A stretch of DNA of 56,308 bases from Haloactinopolyspora alba (GTDB lineage: Bacteria > Actinomycetota > Actinomycetes > Jiangellales > Jiangellaceae): positions 1 through 56,308 of the forward strand of contig NZ_PYGE01000028.1 of the NCBI RefSeq assembly GCF_003014555.1, written 5' to 3'. The notes under the pieces are model-generated. The model ran no database searches and was not told where the DNA came from. It saw only the letters and a program-made list of their open reading frames with translations. How positions within the stretch are numbered: the first letter of the stretch is position 1; every line of letters starts with the position of its first letter. Both the position numbers and the translations under genes were made by a program. Positions 6,822 to 16,473 of the stretch are shown here, in pieces.

Positions 6822-7190
6822 TTACTCCCTGGTTGGTGGGTGGATCTGGGTGATGCGCTGGTGAAGGTCCCTGTCGGCCTGCCGCAGCTCCGCGAACGCG
6901 TCAGCGTTCGTGCGCCGGTCGGTGCGCAGCTCCGACCGGAGGCCGCCGATGTCCTTGCCCATCTCCGTCTGCGCCTGCTCGATCCGGCCCAGCGTCGCGA
7001 CGGTGTCCTCGGCGTAGCCGTTGCCGGTTGGCTGGGCGTAGTCCCGCGCAGCCACGGCAGCCTTGGCCGCCGTGGCTGCGTCGTTGGCCACGCCGCGAGT
7101 GCGGTTGAGCGCAGCCACCAGCACGGAACTGGACGCGGTGATGAGGACGCCGACGAGACCGACCAGTGCGACGGCGACCTCCGTACTCAA
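6822..7190 (-). CDS. Lysis-cassette membrane/coiled-coil protein
   Basis: 122 residues starting at TTG 7190, overlapping the endolysin stop. An N-terminal membrane span (VAVALVGLVGVLITASSSVLVAAL) is followed by an extended helical region (LGRIEQAQTEMGKDIGGLRSEL). The layout resembles DUF2746-type proteins that neighbour actinophage endolysins and holins; a second holin or lysis regulator is plausible. Confidence 0.6.
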   Translation of the reverse strand: MSTEVAVALVGLVGVLITASSSVLVAALNRTRGVANDAATAAKAAVAARDYAQPTGNGYAEDTVATLGRIEQAQTEMGKDIGGLRSELRTDRRTNADAFAELRQADRDLHQRITQIHPPTRE

Positions 7191-8332
7191 CCGGTGACCC
7201 GGAAACCGCGCCTGTCGCCGAGCCGGCGCAGCGACTCCGCCCCGGGAACGCCGTCAGCGTCCGCGCCCCGGTACCCGCACTTGCGCTGCCACTTGCCGTA
7301 CGCCTTGACGGTCTTGGAACCGAAGTGGCCGACGCCGTCGCGGTACCGGCGCGACAGCAGCCCCTCGGCGACGAGCGCCCGCTCGATCACCTTGGTGCCG
7401 CTCGGGTAGGCGGCCTTGCTCGACAGCCGCGGCGGGTCCGTCCTGGCGGCCTTGCGCAGCTTGGACAGGTCCACCACCGGACCCTCGTCGGACGGGCCGG
7501 GGTCCCGGTCCGGCTTGGACGACGCGGGTTCCATGAGCCGCGCCCAGGTCTCCGGGCCGGGGTAGCCGTCCGCGCCCGAACCGGTCCAGCCCTGCGCCTG
7601 CTGGAAGTCCCGCACGTTTGCCCGGGTCCACTTCGTGTACGTCGGCCCGGGCTGGTACCCGTCGCCGTCGTGGTGCCGGTCGTATCCGTGAGCGACGAGC
7701 CGCTTGTCCAGCAGCTTGACCGCCGGGTGCGACTGGCCGATCTCGAATGCGCTCTCGCCGGGGAACCTCTTGCCGTCCCACTCCGGCCGCGGCGGGTTCG
7801 GAGCTCCGGACCCGTCACCGTCGATGGTGCCCGCCTCGATGTGGTCGATGACCTCGTCGCCGGGGCACGCGGTCTGCGCGCCGCGGACCTGCCGGTGCCC
7901 CACGACGCTCCTGGCCTTGGGGTAGCGCGGCAGGATGCGGTCGCGGTACAGGTCACCGAACGCGTCCAGCATCCGCTGGGTGGGCTGCTCGCCGTTGCCG
8001 AGGATGAACAGCACGCCCACGGTCCGCCGGTTCGCGCTGGGGTTCGCCGCGGACGCGCAGTGCGCGCCGACGTGCTCCAACCCGCGCAGCTCCCATACGC
8101 GCCCGGCACCGTCGACGGCGACCTGGTAGCCGATGTCGCGCCACCCGCGAGTGCGGACGTGGTATCGCCACCAGCTGCGTAACAGCCGCTTGATGCGCCA
8201 CTTCGACCGGCGCGTCAGCTTCCGGTTGTCGCCGGGGTGGTGGATAGCGACAGCGGTCACGTCGTCCGGGTCCATGTCCTCACCGGACTGGTCCTCGCTC
8301 GTCCAGTCGTCGCGGTCGTGGTAACTGGTCAT
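7187..8332 (-). CDS. Endolysin, N-acetylmuramoyl-L-alanine amidase
   Basis: 381 residues, ATG 8332. The N-terminal amidase_2/PGRP-type domain has AIHHPG (zinc His), WRDIGYQVAVDGAGRVWE, GAHC, and VGHRQVRGAQTACPG with the second zinc His and the zinc Cys. The C-terminal half has two peptidoglycan-binding-like repeats (HPAVKLLDKRLVAHGY to TWARLM, and TKVIERALVAEGLL to LRRLGD). It cleaves the amide between muramic acid and the stem peptide. No signal peptide is visible, so release depends on a holin. Confidence 0.9.
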   Translation of the reverse strand: MTSYHDRDDWTSEDQSGEDMDPDDVTAVAIHHPGDNRKLTRRSKWRIKRLLRSWWRYHVRTRGWRDIGYQVAVDGAGRVWELRGLEHVGAHCASAANPSANRRTVGVLFILGNGEQPTQRMLDAFGDLYRDRILPRYPKARSVVGHRQVRGAQTACPGDEVIDHIEAGTIDGDGSGAPNPPRPEWDGKRFPGESAFEIGQSHPAVKLLDKRLVAHGYDRHHDGDGYQPGPTYTKWTRANVRDFQQAQGWTGSGADGYPGPETWARLMEPASSKPDRDPGPSDEGPVVDLSKLRKAARTDPPRLSSKAAYPSGTKVIERALVAEGLLSRRYRDGVGHFGSKTVKAYGKWQRKCGYRGADADGVPGAESLRRLGDRRGFRVTG

Positions 8333-8362
8333 GCTTTGCTCCCGTGTGGTGGCAGGTCGAAA

Positions 8363-8389
8363 AGCCCCGGCCGTGATCCGGCCGGGGCT
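8363..8389. terminator. Terminator between tail and lysis genes
   Basis: Perfect 11-bp stem AGCCCCGGCCG with a 5-base loop, preceded by AAA on the plus strand so that the minus-strand transcript ends in a short U run. Confidence 0.75.
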
Positions 8390-8413
8390 GGGTAGGGGTT
8401 CGCCGTATTCGGG

Positions 8414-8914
8414 TCAGGCCGGCGGGGCCACGAGGTAGGACCCGCCGCAGAACAGCCGGTCGCCAGGCTCCGCAGCGAACGGCGCGACCTGGTTGATGCT
8501 GCCGCCGGCGTAGTAGAGGTTGGCCGCGGTCGGCGTCGACAGGCGGCACACGAACGGGGTCCGGTTGCTGGTGACGTCGTTGTCGTTCCACACGCCGGAG
8601 CCCACGACCATCCAGTTGTCACCGAACGCGGGCGCGGGCAGCGTCAGCTGGACCGTCCCGTCGACGCTGCTACTGCTGCCGAGCTCGAATGACACCGTCC
8701 AGGTGCACACACCGAGCGCAAGCCGGTACGCGGACACCACGTTGCCGTCCCCGACCGTGACGTTCGTCCACGACGGCTCCCAGGTCGTGACGAGACCGGC
8801 CGCGCCGGGGTCACCGATCGAGTCGGCCACCGTCTGCCACACGGCCTCCTGCGGCGTCCACGGCTCGGCCGAGTCCGGCACCAGGATGCCGGCCGCGTTC
8901 GGGCTGTAACCCAC
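8414..8914 (-). CDS. Minor tail protein, 166 aa
   Basis: Starts at GTG 8914, sharing a base with the stop of the preceding tail gene. The sequence is beta-rich with Trp/Ser/Thr segments (SAYRLALGVCTWTVSFELGSSSSVDGTV) and ends AAEPGDRLFCGGSYLVAPPA. Its place after the tail-hub gene and before lysis genes fits a receptor-binding or tip protein. No specific family recognised. Confidence 0.6.
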   Translation of the reverse strand: MGYSPNAAGILVPDSAEPWTPQEAVWQTVADSIGDPGAAGLVTTWEPSWTNVTVGDGNVVSAYRLALGVCTWTVSFELGSSSSVDGTVQLTLPAPAFGDNWMVVGSGVWNDNDVTSNRTPFVCRLSTPTAANLYYAGGSINQVAPFAAEPGDRLFCGGSYLVAPPA

Positions 8915-11127
8915 TAGAGCCTCCCCATCGGGTCGTTGGCCATGTCCGCGAACGTCCGGCCAGCCATCAGGTCGTTCATGTCCGCGAACGTCCGGCCGGT
9001 GTGCGCGGCGTTGACGTTGGCGAACGTCGGCGACAGCAGCCGCAGCGCCAGCCGCTGCGTGAGCCGGCTGCCGTCCCACGTGAGCCGCTGGTCCACGATC
9101 AGGGCGCGTGTGTTCACGCCGGTCACGTCCGGGTCGACGGCGTTCACGATGTCGCCGACCTCGAGCCTCGGGTCCGGCGCGGCCAGCTCCACCCACTCCA
9201 CGACCGGCTGCGCCAGCCCTGCCATCCTGGCCAGCGACCGGGCCCACTCGGTGGCACAGTGCTCGGTCTGCCGCCACGGCGTGGCCGGGATCGACAGCTC
9301 GCGTGTGCCCAGCGCCACCGACACGCCCGTGCCGACCGACACGGAGGCCTCATCCAGCCACCGCACCGCCTGGTACGCCCGGATGGTGGGGGAGGAGTAG
9401 TTGAAGAACACCACCGTGCCGACGAACGTGGCGTCAGGCGGGTCCCACCGCAGCTCCACCATGATCCGGCGCGGGGAGAGCTGCGCGACGTGAATCTCCA
9501 CCTGGTCGGACAGGTCCTGCCCGGTCGTGGTGCCTGACCAGTAACCGGAGGTGTCCGAACGCCAGGCGTAGACCGTGGACCCGACGAACTGCCACCCGCT
9601 GGTGACGAAATCGATGCCGGTGTCGATCCCGATGGCGGCGTCCACGGAGAGATCGCCGAACAGCCGCACGGTCTTGCCGCGTTCCAGAAGCACTTCGTCC
9701 TCTGGTTGCCACACGGTGTACGCGGGGCGGCTGTCGAGCTGAATCTCCACCGGCTGATACCCGACGCGCACCCCGGTGCGGATGAAGTCCGCCGACGTGC
9801 GCCACCGCAGCGCCGCGAGGTTGCGCACCGGCACCTCGGCGACGGTGGCGCTGCCGATCAGCGAGTCACGGTTGAGGAACAGCAGCCGCCCGTCCCCGGT
9901 GACGAGCAACGCGCCGCCCTCGGACGCGACGATCTCGTTCATGACGTCCCAGCGGGGCCGCTGGTCGATCCACGGCGACACGTCGATCTGCGCCAGGCTC
10001 TGGTCCGCGAGGAACGTCGGGGTGAACCCGGCCAGCGTCGGCGGTTCTGGCAGCGGCCCCTGGTCGGACCGGGCCAGGGTGACCCCAGCCCCGCGGCCCT
10101 GCATGCGCAGCGTGCGAATCTGGCGGTAGCCGTTATAGGTGGCGTCGTTGACCCGTGTCCCGTCAGGCAGGTACAGGTCGGCGTTCCCCTGCCGCAGCCG
10201 CACCGTCACCGGTCCCGGCTCGATGGCCCCCGAGTACGACGCCAGAGTCTCCGGCGCCCCGGACCACGGTTCAATCGTGACGAGGACCTGCGTCGGGTCC
10301 ACCTGGATCCTCAGCGACGGAGGGTTCAACGTGTTGGGCGGCCCGAGCGACGCCCTGATGTCCAGGCCGCCGTCGGCGGACGTCCACACCGTGAGCTGCG
10401 TGTCCCACGACGTCTGCTGGTACCGCGGGATCCGCGGCCGGAACGTCACCGAGAGGGGGGAGTCAGGCCAGACCCCCCATCCCCACGGTGCTGGCTCCCA
10501 CCCCGGCGCGGGTTCCCCCGCCGAGATGATCGACCCGTCCTCCGGCCACAGCGTGGACTGCATCGGCACGTACAGGACGGTCGAGTCCGCCGGCGCGGGC
10601 AGCGAGTGCAGACCCGCGCCCCGGGCCAGCAGGTCCAGCACCGCCAACGGTGTCAGCCCGACGTGCAGCTCACTGGCCGAGTCCGTCTCCGTGTAGTGGT
10701 TGACGCGCCCCATCGGCCACACCGACACGGGGTCACGCAGCCACGCGCCGAGCCCTTGCACCTCGGCGTCGATCGTGCGGGTGTTCGTCTCCCCGCCGGT
10801 GTCGGCGATCTGCCCCGTCATGACGTCGACGAGGGCGGACCCGTATCCCATCCGCACCGTGCACGACTTCCCGAACAGCTCCCGCGCCCACGAGTCCAGC
10901 CATGGCGTCGGGGCCCGCCTGGTGGCCGGTTCGCCGGCCACTACCGACACGGACGCCGACCCGACCGTGACGCCCGGAGCTGCCCGCATCTGCGGGGGCA
11001 GGTCAGTGGACAGTTGCGCCCGCACCCCCGCCATCTGGGCCTTGTGGGTCTCGCTGTCGATGACCACCTCGGCGTGCGGCCGAGTGACGGTCCGGTCGTC
11101 AGGCCACCCGGGCGGCGTCGGACGCAT
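8914..11127 (-). CDS. Large minor tail protein (tail tip/hub)
   Basis: 737 residues, ATG 11127. The position after the tape measure and distal-tail genes and the mix of beta domains fit the hub/base protein of actinophage siphovirus tails. The extreme C-terminus holds a short tandem repeat built on GRTFADM (two copies, encoded by two direct 20-bp repeats near 8941 and 8979), a pattern often seen at the end of actinophage tail proteins. Host-contact role is inferred. Confidence 0.75.
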   Translation of the reverse strand: MRPTPPGWPDDRTVTRPHAEVVIDSETHKAQMAGVRAQLSTDLPPQMRAAPGVTVGSASVSVVAGEPATRRAPTPWLDSWARELFGKSCTVRMGYGSALVDVMTGQIADTGGETNTRTIDAEVQGLGAWLRDPVSVWPMGRVNHYTETDSASELHVGLTPLAVLDLLARGAGLHSLPAPADSTVLYVPMQSTLWPEDGSIISAGEPAPGWEPAPWGWGVWPDSPLSVTFRPRIPRYQQTSWDTQLTVWTSADGGLDIRASLGPPNTLNPPSLRIQVDPTQVLVTIEPWSGAPETLASYSGAIEPGPVTVRLRQGNADLYLPDGTRVNDATYNGYRQIRTLRMQGRGAGVTLARSDQGPLPEPPTLAGFTPTFLADQSLAQIDVSPWIDQRPRWDVMNEIVASEGGALLVTGDGRLLFLNRDSLIGSATVAEVPVRNLAALRWRTSADFIRTGVRVGYQPVEIQLDSRPAYTVWQPEDEVLLERGKTVRLFGDLSVDAAIGIDTGIDFVTSGWQFVGSTVYAWRSDTSGYWSGTTTGQDLSDQVEIHVAQLSPRRIMVELRWDPPDATFVGTVVFFNYSSPTIRAYQAVRWLDEASVSVGTGVSVALGTRELSIPATPWRQTEHCATEWARSLARMAGLAQPVVEWVELAAPDPRLEVGDIVNAVDPDVTGVNTRALIVDQRLTWDGSRLTQRLALRLLSPTFANVNAAHTGRTFADMNDLMAGRTFADMANDPMGRL

Positions 11128-11130
11128 CTG

Positions 11131-11931
11131 TCAGCCCACCTCGATGATCGTGACGGAGTGGTCCCGCCGGGTGGCGAAACTCGTGGACCGGTACGCTTCC
11201 GCGACCCCGGACAGCACCACGCGGGGGATGCCCACACCGGGCTGCCACGGCACCGCCCCGCTCGTCTCGGTGAGCTGGGGTCGCGTCCACCGCGCCTCGT
11301 CGGTGCCGCTGGGCTGCAACGCGATCCGGGCCGCCAGGACGTCCACTGCGGGGGTCGTGACGGTCGCTGTGGCGCGTTGACCCGGCGGTGTCGGGGACGG
11401 CAGCAGGCTCATCGTTTCGATGACCGCGCCGGTCGTGTCGTAGGTGATGACCGCGGCGTCCTGGTCCACTGTGCCGACGTTCTCGATCGACGCCGCGTAG
11501 GTGCGCCCCGGCGCGACCGGCACCGTGGGGGAGTGCCCGCCGTTGCCGCTGGTCTGGATGACGCCCCGCTCCGGGACGCTCAGGCTGGACGCCGGGACGG
11601 GGTGCTTCGTCCACCCGCCGGTGCCCGGCTCGATACCGGGGGTCGCTGCCCCAGGGCCGAGCATGTTGAGCTGCGCCGCGATGGGCTCGTAGAAGTACAG
11701 CGCGTCGCCGTGCACGCCCTGCTCGAGCTCCACCAGCCACCGCAGCTCCTCCGCTGACGCCCACACCAGGTCCCACTGCCACGCCCGCCGGTCCGACGGC
11801 GGGAACTGCACGTACCGGGTGCCGTCCAGCGCCTTGACGCGGGCGGCCTGGGCGTCGTGGGTGACCTGGGCAGGCGCGACCGTGCACCGCACCTGCCGCA
11901 GGTCACCGAGCGGGCCGATCAGTACCGACAT
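11131..11931 (-). CDS. Distal tail/minor tail protein
   Basis: 266 residues. The N-terminal part (WQWDLVWASAEELRWLVELEQGVHGDALYFYEP) resembles the distal tail protein region that follows tape-measure genes in actinophages; the middle is a carbohydrate-binding-like beta domain (APGRTYAASIENVG). Start codon ATG shares a base with the tape-measure stop. Confidence 0.7.
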   Translation of the reverse strand: MSVLIGPLGDLRQVRCTVAPAQVTHDAQAARVKALDGTRYVQFPPSDRRAWQWDLVWASAEELRWLVELEQGVHGDALYFYEPIAAQLNMLGPGAATPGIEPGTGGWTKHPVPASSLSVPERGVIQTSGNGGHSPTVPVAPGRTYAASIENVGTVDQDAAVITYDTTGAVIETMSLLPSPTPPGQRATATVTTPAVDVLAARIALQPSGTDEARWTRPQLTETSGAVPWQPGVGIPRVVLSGVAEAYRSTSFATRRDHSVTIIEVG

Positions 11932-14900
11932 CAGCCCACCACCCCGAGTGATTCCTGCCTGCGTTTCCCGGCGTCGACGACCGTCGCGAGCACGACCTCC
12001 GAGCCGAGCTGGAGACGCAGCGTCGCGCCGTCCATGGACGGCATGAGAGACGCGAGCGCTGCCAGGTCGTCCCCGTGCAGGCGCGTCGTCCCGCCGCCTG
12101 CCATCGCGGCGCTGGCCCCGCTGTCCTGCTGGGCGAGGCCATACCCGAACCGGTCGGCCACCTCTCGGAGGATGTCCAGCGACCGGGCCCGCTTCGACGC
12201 CGCGAGCGGGATGTACGCCTCACCGTGCGTCTCCGGCTCGGCCCACAGGATGTTGCTGCCGCCGGCCGCGATCATCGGCTCCCGCATGAGCCCCGACGCG
12301 GCAGGCGTCACGACCCCGCCGTCAGCCTGGTTCAGGTACGGCACGCCCGGGTATCGGTGGCTCTCGATGAACAGGTCCACCGTGCGGTCACGAGCCAGGT
12401 ACGACAGGTCGTCCTCGGCCGCGGACGTGTACGCCAGCGCCGACAGCTCCGCGATCCAATTCCGGCCGTCGTAGTCACGCAGGCGCTCCTCCGCGTCGTC
12501 GGCGACACCCGAGGCCCGGTCGGTCGCCTTCAACGTGGTGACGACGTCGTCCGGGATGAGCCCGTACTGGTTCGCCAGACGCCGTGCGGCGCGCCTGGAC
12601 AGGCCAGCTTGCTCGGCCGTGCGGACGAACTCCGACCGCACCCGCTCCGACGCGGCCCGAGCAGCGTCCAGACCGCCCTTGGCGTCCTTCCCGTTCGCGA
12701 TGGCCAGGTCACGAGCCGCCTGCGCCTCGGCCGCCATCGACTCCCGGGCCGAGTTGACCGACTGGAACAGCCGCCACCCGGCGTCCGTGGTCGTGTCGAT
12801 CGCGCCGGTGTTGGTGAACAGCGCGCTCGTGTTCCCGCCAGCCTCCTCGGTCGCGGCCGCGAGGGCTTCCTGCACCCTCCGGATCGCTTCGTTGGCGCGC
12901 CCCTGCGCCTCCTCCAACGACAGCGACCCGCCGGCGAGGATCCGCAGAGCCTCGTCCAGCGCCCGCGCCTTCGTGTCGGCATCGGCGGTCTCGTCAGCCA
13001 GCACACCCATGGACTCGGCCAGCGGGTCCGGGTCGGTGTCCGACATCGCACCGTCCGCCTGCACCAGGGCCTCGGCCTCGCGGGCGAGCGCGGCCGCGGT
13101 CTCGTCGACGAACCCGGACAGGATCTCCTGCTCGGCCGACGTCCGCTGCGTGGCCTCCGCCATGTCCTTGTGGAAGCTGATGGACCCGAGGTTCTGCAGC
13201 CGCTCCCGCGCATCCGCGTCCCCGTGGATCGCAGCCGTCACGTCTTCCTCGGCCGCGCCCATCAGTTCCAGCCCGGCAGCGTGCTCACGCCACACCTCGT
13301 CGACCGCGGCTTCCCGCGACCGGTCCAGTGCCTCGTTGACCCGGGCGAGGGCGTCAGCGTTGCCGAGAGCGGCCTGCGTGACGTCCTCGTGCGCGATCCC
13401 CAGCTCGGTGGCCGCGTCCAGCACGCCTTCCTCGGCGGCCTGCTGCGCCACCAGCTCCTCCGTCTGGCGAGTGATCGCGCCCGTCCGCTCGTCGAGGGTG
13501 CCGCCGAGCGCGTCGGCCTGGGCCTCCTGCTCGGCCGCAGCCTGCTTGGCCTCCATGTGCCGCTGCGCCAGGAACCCCAGAGCGATCGACACGCCAGCGA
13601 TGGCCAGCCCCAGCGGGCCGCCCATGACGGTCAGCAGACCGCCTGCCGCGGCCCGCAGCCCCTGCCCAGCGCCACGCCCGATCGCGCCCGTCAGCGACGC
13701 GATACCGCCCGTGGCCGCGCCACGAGCAGCGTCCCCGAGGTACATGAACCGCAGCCGCGCCCCGTCCGCCGCGTCGCGGGCACCGTGCAGCGCGCCCGTC
13801 ACGCCCGTCCTCACGGTGTCACCGAGACCCGCCAGCTGCGGACGCAGCACCGTCAACCCGGCGAACGCCAGGACCGCCGTCTGCACCGGGCCGGGAAGCT
13901 CCGCGAACCAGCCCACCAGGTCGGCCACCAGCTCGACGGCCGGACCGATCTGCTGGCCGAGGAACAGCATCCCGCCGCCGGCGGTCATCAGCAGTTCACC
14001 GACCATCGTCAGGGTGCCCTCACCGTTGGTGAGGGAGTCCCACAGGACGCCCAGCTCCTCCCACAGGTGCGCGACGGCCTCACCGATGGGCTCGAGGTAT
14101 TCGTCCGCAGCGTCCCGGTGCTGGGACAGCCACCCGGAGACGGCCTCCCACGCCGGACCGAGCTGGTCCCGCGCCGCACCGGCCAGGTTGGTGATGACCG
14201 GCAGCGCCCGGGTCTCCAGGAACTCCACGACCTCGGTCTTGACGGTCCGCCCGAACGCCGTGATCTCCACGCGGGCCGTGTCGTTGAGGGTGTTCCCCAT
14301 GTCCGTGGCTGCGCCGGCCACGTCGGTCAGCCCGGACTTGGTGTCGACGAGGCTCCGGAGGAAGTCCGGGATGTCGTTGACGGCCAGGTCCTCGACAGGG
14401 GTGCCGAACAGGGCGATCGCGGCGTTGGCCCGCTCGCTGGGGGACTCGATGGACAGGAGCCCTCTGATGATCTTGTCGAACGCGCCCTGCGCCTGGTCGC
14501 CGCCGGCGAGGATGCGGTCGGCCATCTTCTCGGCGTTGAGGCCGATGAGGTCGTAGGCCTCCACGGACGCGGTGGACATGTCCGTGGCCCGGATCGTGAA
14601 CTCTTTGACCGCGTCACCGGTCTTGTCGATGCCGTACATGCCCTGCTGCGACGCCTGCGCGAGCAGCCCGAACGCCCGCGGGCCGGTGATGCCGACAGCG
14701 TCGAAGAACGGACCGTACTCGTCGATGGCGTCGAGCAGGTCGTCCTCGAGCCCGGGCATGGTCTTGGAGCTGGCGGCCGCGATGAGGTCGAACGCCTCGT
14801 CGAAGTCCTTCGCCATGCCGTTGCGGACGGCCTGCCCGGCGATCTGGGTGACGCGGGTGACGTCCGTACCGAGGATCTTGGACAGGTCCAGAGCCTTCTG

Positions 14901-15284
14901 CCCGGCCTTCGTCAGCTCCTCGTCGGTGACGTTCCCGAGACCACCCATCTGGGCCGTCACGGCCCGCAGCGCCTCGTTGACTTGCTCCATGCTGTCGCCG
15001 TAGGCGTCCGCGTACAGGTCACCGGCCACGTTGCCGATGCGGGCAGACTCCTCCTGCGTGAGGCGCAGCTGCGCGGACACGAGCGCGTTGGCGTCCTGAA
15101 GGTCCAGCGCGCCCAGCAGACCAGCGCCGAGAGCGCCACCGACCGCGACACCGACAGCGGTGGCCGCGGCCCCCAGCCGGCTACCGAAGGCGTCGAACTT
15201 GCCCTCGGCGCCGGCCATGCCCTGCTCGAAACCGGAGTCGTCCAGGTCGACGTAGCCGACCAGTTCGCCGATGTTGAGCGCCAC
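11931..15284 (-). CDS. Tape measure protein
   Basis: 1,117 residues starting at GTG 15284. N-terminal LVGYVDLDDSGFEQGM, long amphipathic helical regions, a central hydrophobic zone (GGLLTVMGGPLGLAIAGVSIALGFLA) and the typical C-terminal motif AEPETHGEAYIPL are all hallmarks of siphovirus tape measures. By the usual rule of about 0.15 nm per residue the tail would be roughly 160-170 nm. It follows the frameshifted chaperone pair, as expected. Confidence 0.95.
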   Translation of the reverse strand: MALNIGELVGYVDLDDSGFEQGMAGAEGKFDAFGSRLGAAATAVGVAVGGALGAGLLGALDLQDANALVSAQLRLTQEESARIGNVAGDLYADAYGDSMEQVNEALRAVTAQMGGLGNVTDEELTKAGQKALDLSKILGTDVTRVTQIAGQAVRNGMAKDFDEAFDLIAAASSKTMPGLEDDLLDAIDEYGPFFDAVGITGPRAFGLLAQASQQGMYGIDKTGDAVKEFTIRATDMSTASVEAYDLIGLNAEKMADRILAGGDQAQGAFDKIIRGLLSIESPSERANAAIALFGTPVEDLAVNDIPDFLRSLVDTKSGLTDVAGAATDMGNTLNDTARVEITAFGRTVKTEVVEFLETRALPVITNLAGAARDQLGPAWEAVSGWLSQHRDAADEYLEPIGEAVAHLWEELGVLWDSLTNGEGTLTMVGELLMTAGGGMLFLGQQIGPAVELVADLVGWFAELPGPVQTAVLAFAGLTVLRPQLAGLGDTVRTGVTGALHGARDAADGARLRFMYLGDAARGAATGGIASLTGAIGRGAGQGLRAAAGGLLTVMGGPLGLAIAGVSIALGFLAQRHMEAKQAAAEQEAQADALGGTLDERTGAITRQTEELVAQQAAEEGVLDAATELGIAHEDVTQAALGNADALARVNEALDRSREAAVDEVWREHAAGLELMGAAEEDVTAAIHGDADARERLQNLGSISFHKDMAEATQRTSAEQEILSGFVDETAAALAREAEALVQADGAMSDTDPDPLAESMGVLADETADADTKARALDEALRILAGGSLSLEEAQGRANEAIRRVQEALAAATEEAGGNTSALFTNTGAIDTTTDAGWRLFQSVNSARESMAAEAQAARDLAIANGKDAKGGLDAARAASERVRSEFVRTAEQAGLSRRAARRLANQYGLIPDDVVTTLKATDRASGVADDAEERLRDYDGRNWIAELSALAYTSAAEDDLSYLARDRTVDLFIESHRYPGVPYLNQADGGVVTPAASGLMREPMIAAGGSNILWAEPETHGEAYIPLAASKRARSLDILREVADRFGYGLAQQDSGASAAMAGGGTTRLHGDDLAALASLMPSMDGATLRLQLGSEVVLATVVDAGKRRQESLGVVG

Positions 15285-15287
15285 GAC

Positions 15288-15976
15288 TCACCTCCGGTGG
15301 GGCACGTGTTTCGGTGGGTTGAGAGCGCGAGACACCCGGGATTCCGGAGTGCCGAGCAGGGCGAGAATCCGGGAGCGCAGCCACCGCCACGTGCGCTGTT
15401 CCATGAGCGGCGAGTCGACGTCGATGCCGTACCGTTCGTGCAGGTCAGCCTCGACGAGCATCCAGTGCTCGAGGAGCCACCGCCACGACACGCCTGACGG
15501 TTTCCGCGTCAGCCGGTCGACTTCTTCTGGCGGGACTTCGTACCACTCCCAGAGGCCCGTTTCTTGGTCGTACTCGCCCCGCCCGTACTGCTCGATGTCG
15601 CCCGGGCGGTCGTCGCTTTTCCCGCCGGGCTGGTCCAGTAGTCCTGGGCGGCCTGGCGGCCGTGGACCACGTCGAACAGGGCGGTGATCGCGGCGTGACG
15701 GAGCACCGGCAGAGGCACCCCGTCCTCGACCATCTCTTCGTACGCGGGCCCGAGGGTGTCCTGGTAGAAACCGGCCTCCTCGTCGTCGCCGAGGAGCGCC
15801 TTGGCCTGGTCCTCGCGAGGTGTCGCGCCGGCGTGTACGGCCACCCCGAGCGACCAGTACGCCTGGATGCGCATGCCGGCCTTGGCCGGGGGAGCGGGCA
15901 CCCGGTATTTCTTGCCCCGGTACGGCAGCACCAGGTCCGGGGCAAGAAACTCCGAGACGTCGGGGAACTCGGTCAT
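15288..15976 (-). CDS. Tail assembly chaperone, -1 frameshift fusion (gpG-T type)
   Basis: The first frame begins at ATG 15976. At 15623-15617 the minus strand reads G GGA AAA, a classic slippery heptamer in the zero frame. A -1 slip continues as SDDRPGDIEQYGRGEYD through WRWLLEHWMLVEADLHERYG to the stop at 15288, giving about 229 residues. Placement between tail tube and tape measure is exactly that of lambda G/GT-type chaperones, which coat the tape measure during tail assembly. Confidence 0.88.
15509..15976 (-). CDS. Tail assembly chaperone, zero-frame product (gpG type)
   Basis: 155 residues if no frameshift occurs. The core (FLAPDLVLPYRGKKYRVPAPPAKAGMRIQ and FYQDTLGPAYEEMVEDGVPLPVLRHAAITALFDVV) is typical of actinophage tail chaperones. 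After the slip site the frame becomes a low-complexity Ser/Thr/Lys tail, as usual for the short form. Confidence 0.85.
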   Translation of the reverse strand: MTEFPDVSEFLAPDLVLPYRGKKYRVPAPPAKAGMRIQAYWSLGVAVHAGATPREDQAKALLGDDEEAGFYQDTLGPAYEEMVEDGVPLPVLRHAAITALFDVVHGRQAAQDYWTSPAGKATTARATSSSTGGASTTKKRASGSGTKSRQKKSTG

Positions 15977-16437
15977 CAGACGCCCGGGTGCGCGATCTCG
16001 GTGCGGGCACCCTGACCGAGCATGGTCACCTGGACGGTGTTGAGGGCCGTGGTGTCACCGCCGGCCGGAGCCCACTGGACCAGCGACTTCCCCTCGTACG
16101 CCTCGCCCTCGGCGGAGTACCGCTCGTAGAACCGGCAGTGCACCAGCTCCCGGTCGCGGGCAGCGAGCCGCAGATGCTCCTGCCCCGGGTCCGGCGCGAA
16201 CGTCGAGTCGACCTTCCGCTGGAGCGTGGCGATGTTCTGCCACTTCTTCAGGGTGATGGCGTCCGACCCCCACCCCTCGGAGTCGTAGTCCGAAGCGTCC
16301 TGCACGGTGTCATTGACGGCCGGCTGGAACGAGGACACGGCGCGGACCTGCACCCAAACCGGGGCGGCCTCGGTGCCGGTGTTGACGTCGAGCCGCCAGG
16401 TCGAGGCGACGGTGGGGTTCAGGGTTTCCTGGGACAT
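15976..16437 (-). CDS. Major tail (tube) protein
   Basis: 153 residues, stop sharing a base with the chaperone ATG. TWRLDVNTG, VWVQVRAVSSFQP, DSEGWGSDAITLKKWQNIATLQRK and the beta-rich ending fit actinophage tail tube proteins. It is placed directly before the chaperones, and polymerises around the tape measure. Confidence 0.85.
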   Translation of the reverse strand: MSQETLNPTVASTWRLDVNTGTEAAPVWVQVRAVSSFQPAVNDTVQDASDYDSEGWGSDAITLKKWQNIATLQRKVDSTFAPDPGQEHLRLAARDRELVHCRFYERYSAEGEAYEGKSLVQWAPAGGDTTALNTVQVTMLGQGARTEIAHPGV

Positions 16438-16473
16438 GACCAGTCCTCCAATGTGGCTGGGTTGGAGCTGCCC

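Noticed and set aside
9706-11757. Long plus-strand open frame opposite tail genes
   Set aside because: It is an Arg/Pro/His-rich frame caused by high GC opposite genuine minus-strand tail genes, with no ribosome site. The same applies to the other long antisense frames, for example 12075-15497 and 22771-24537.
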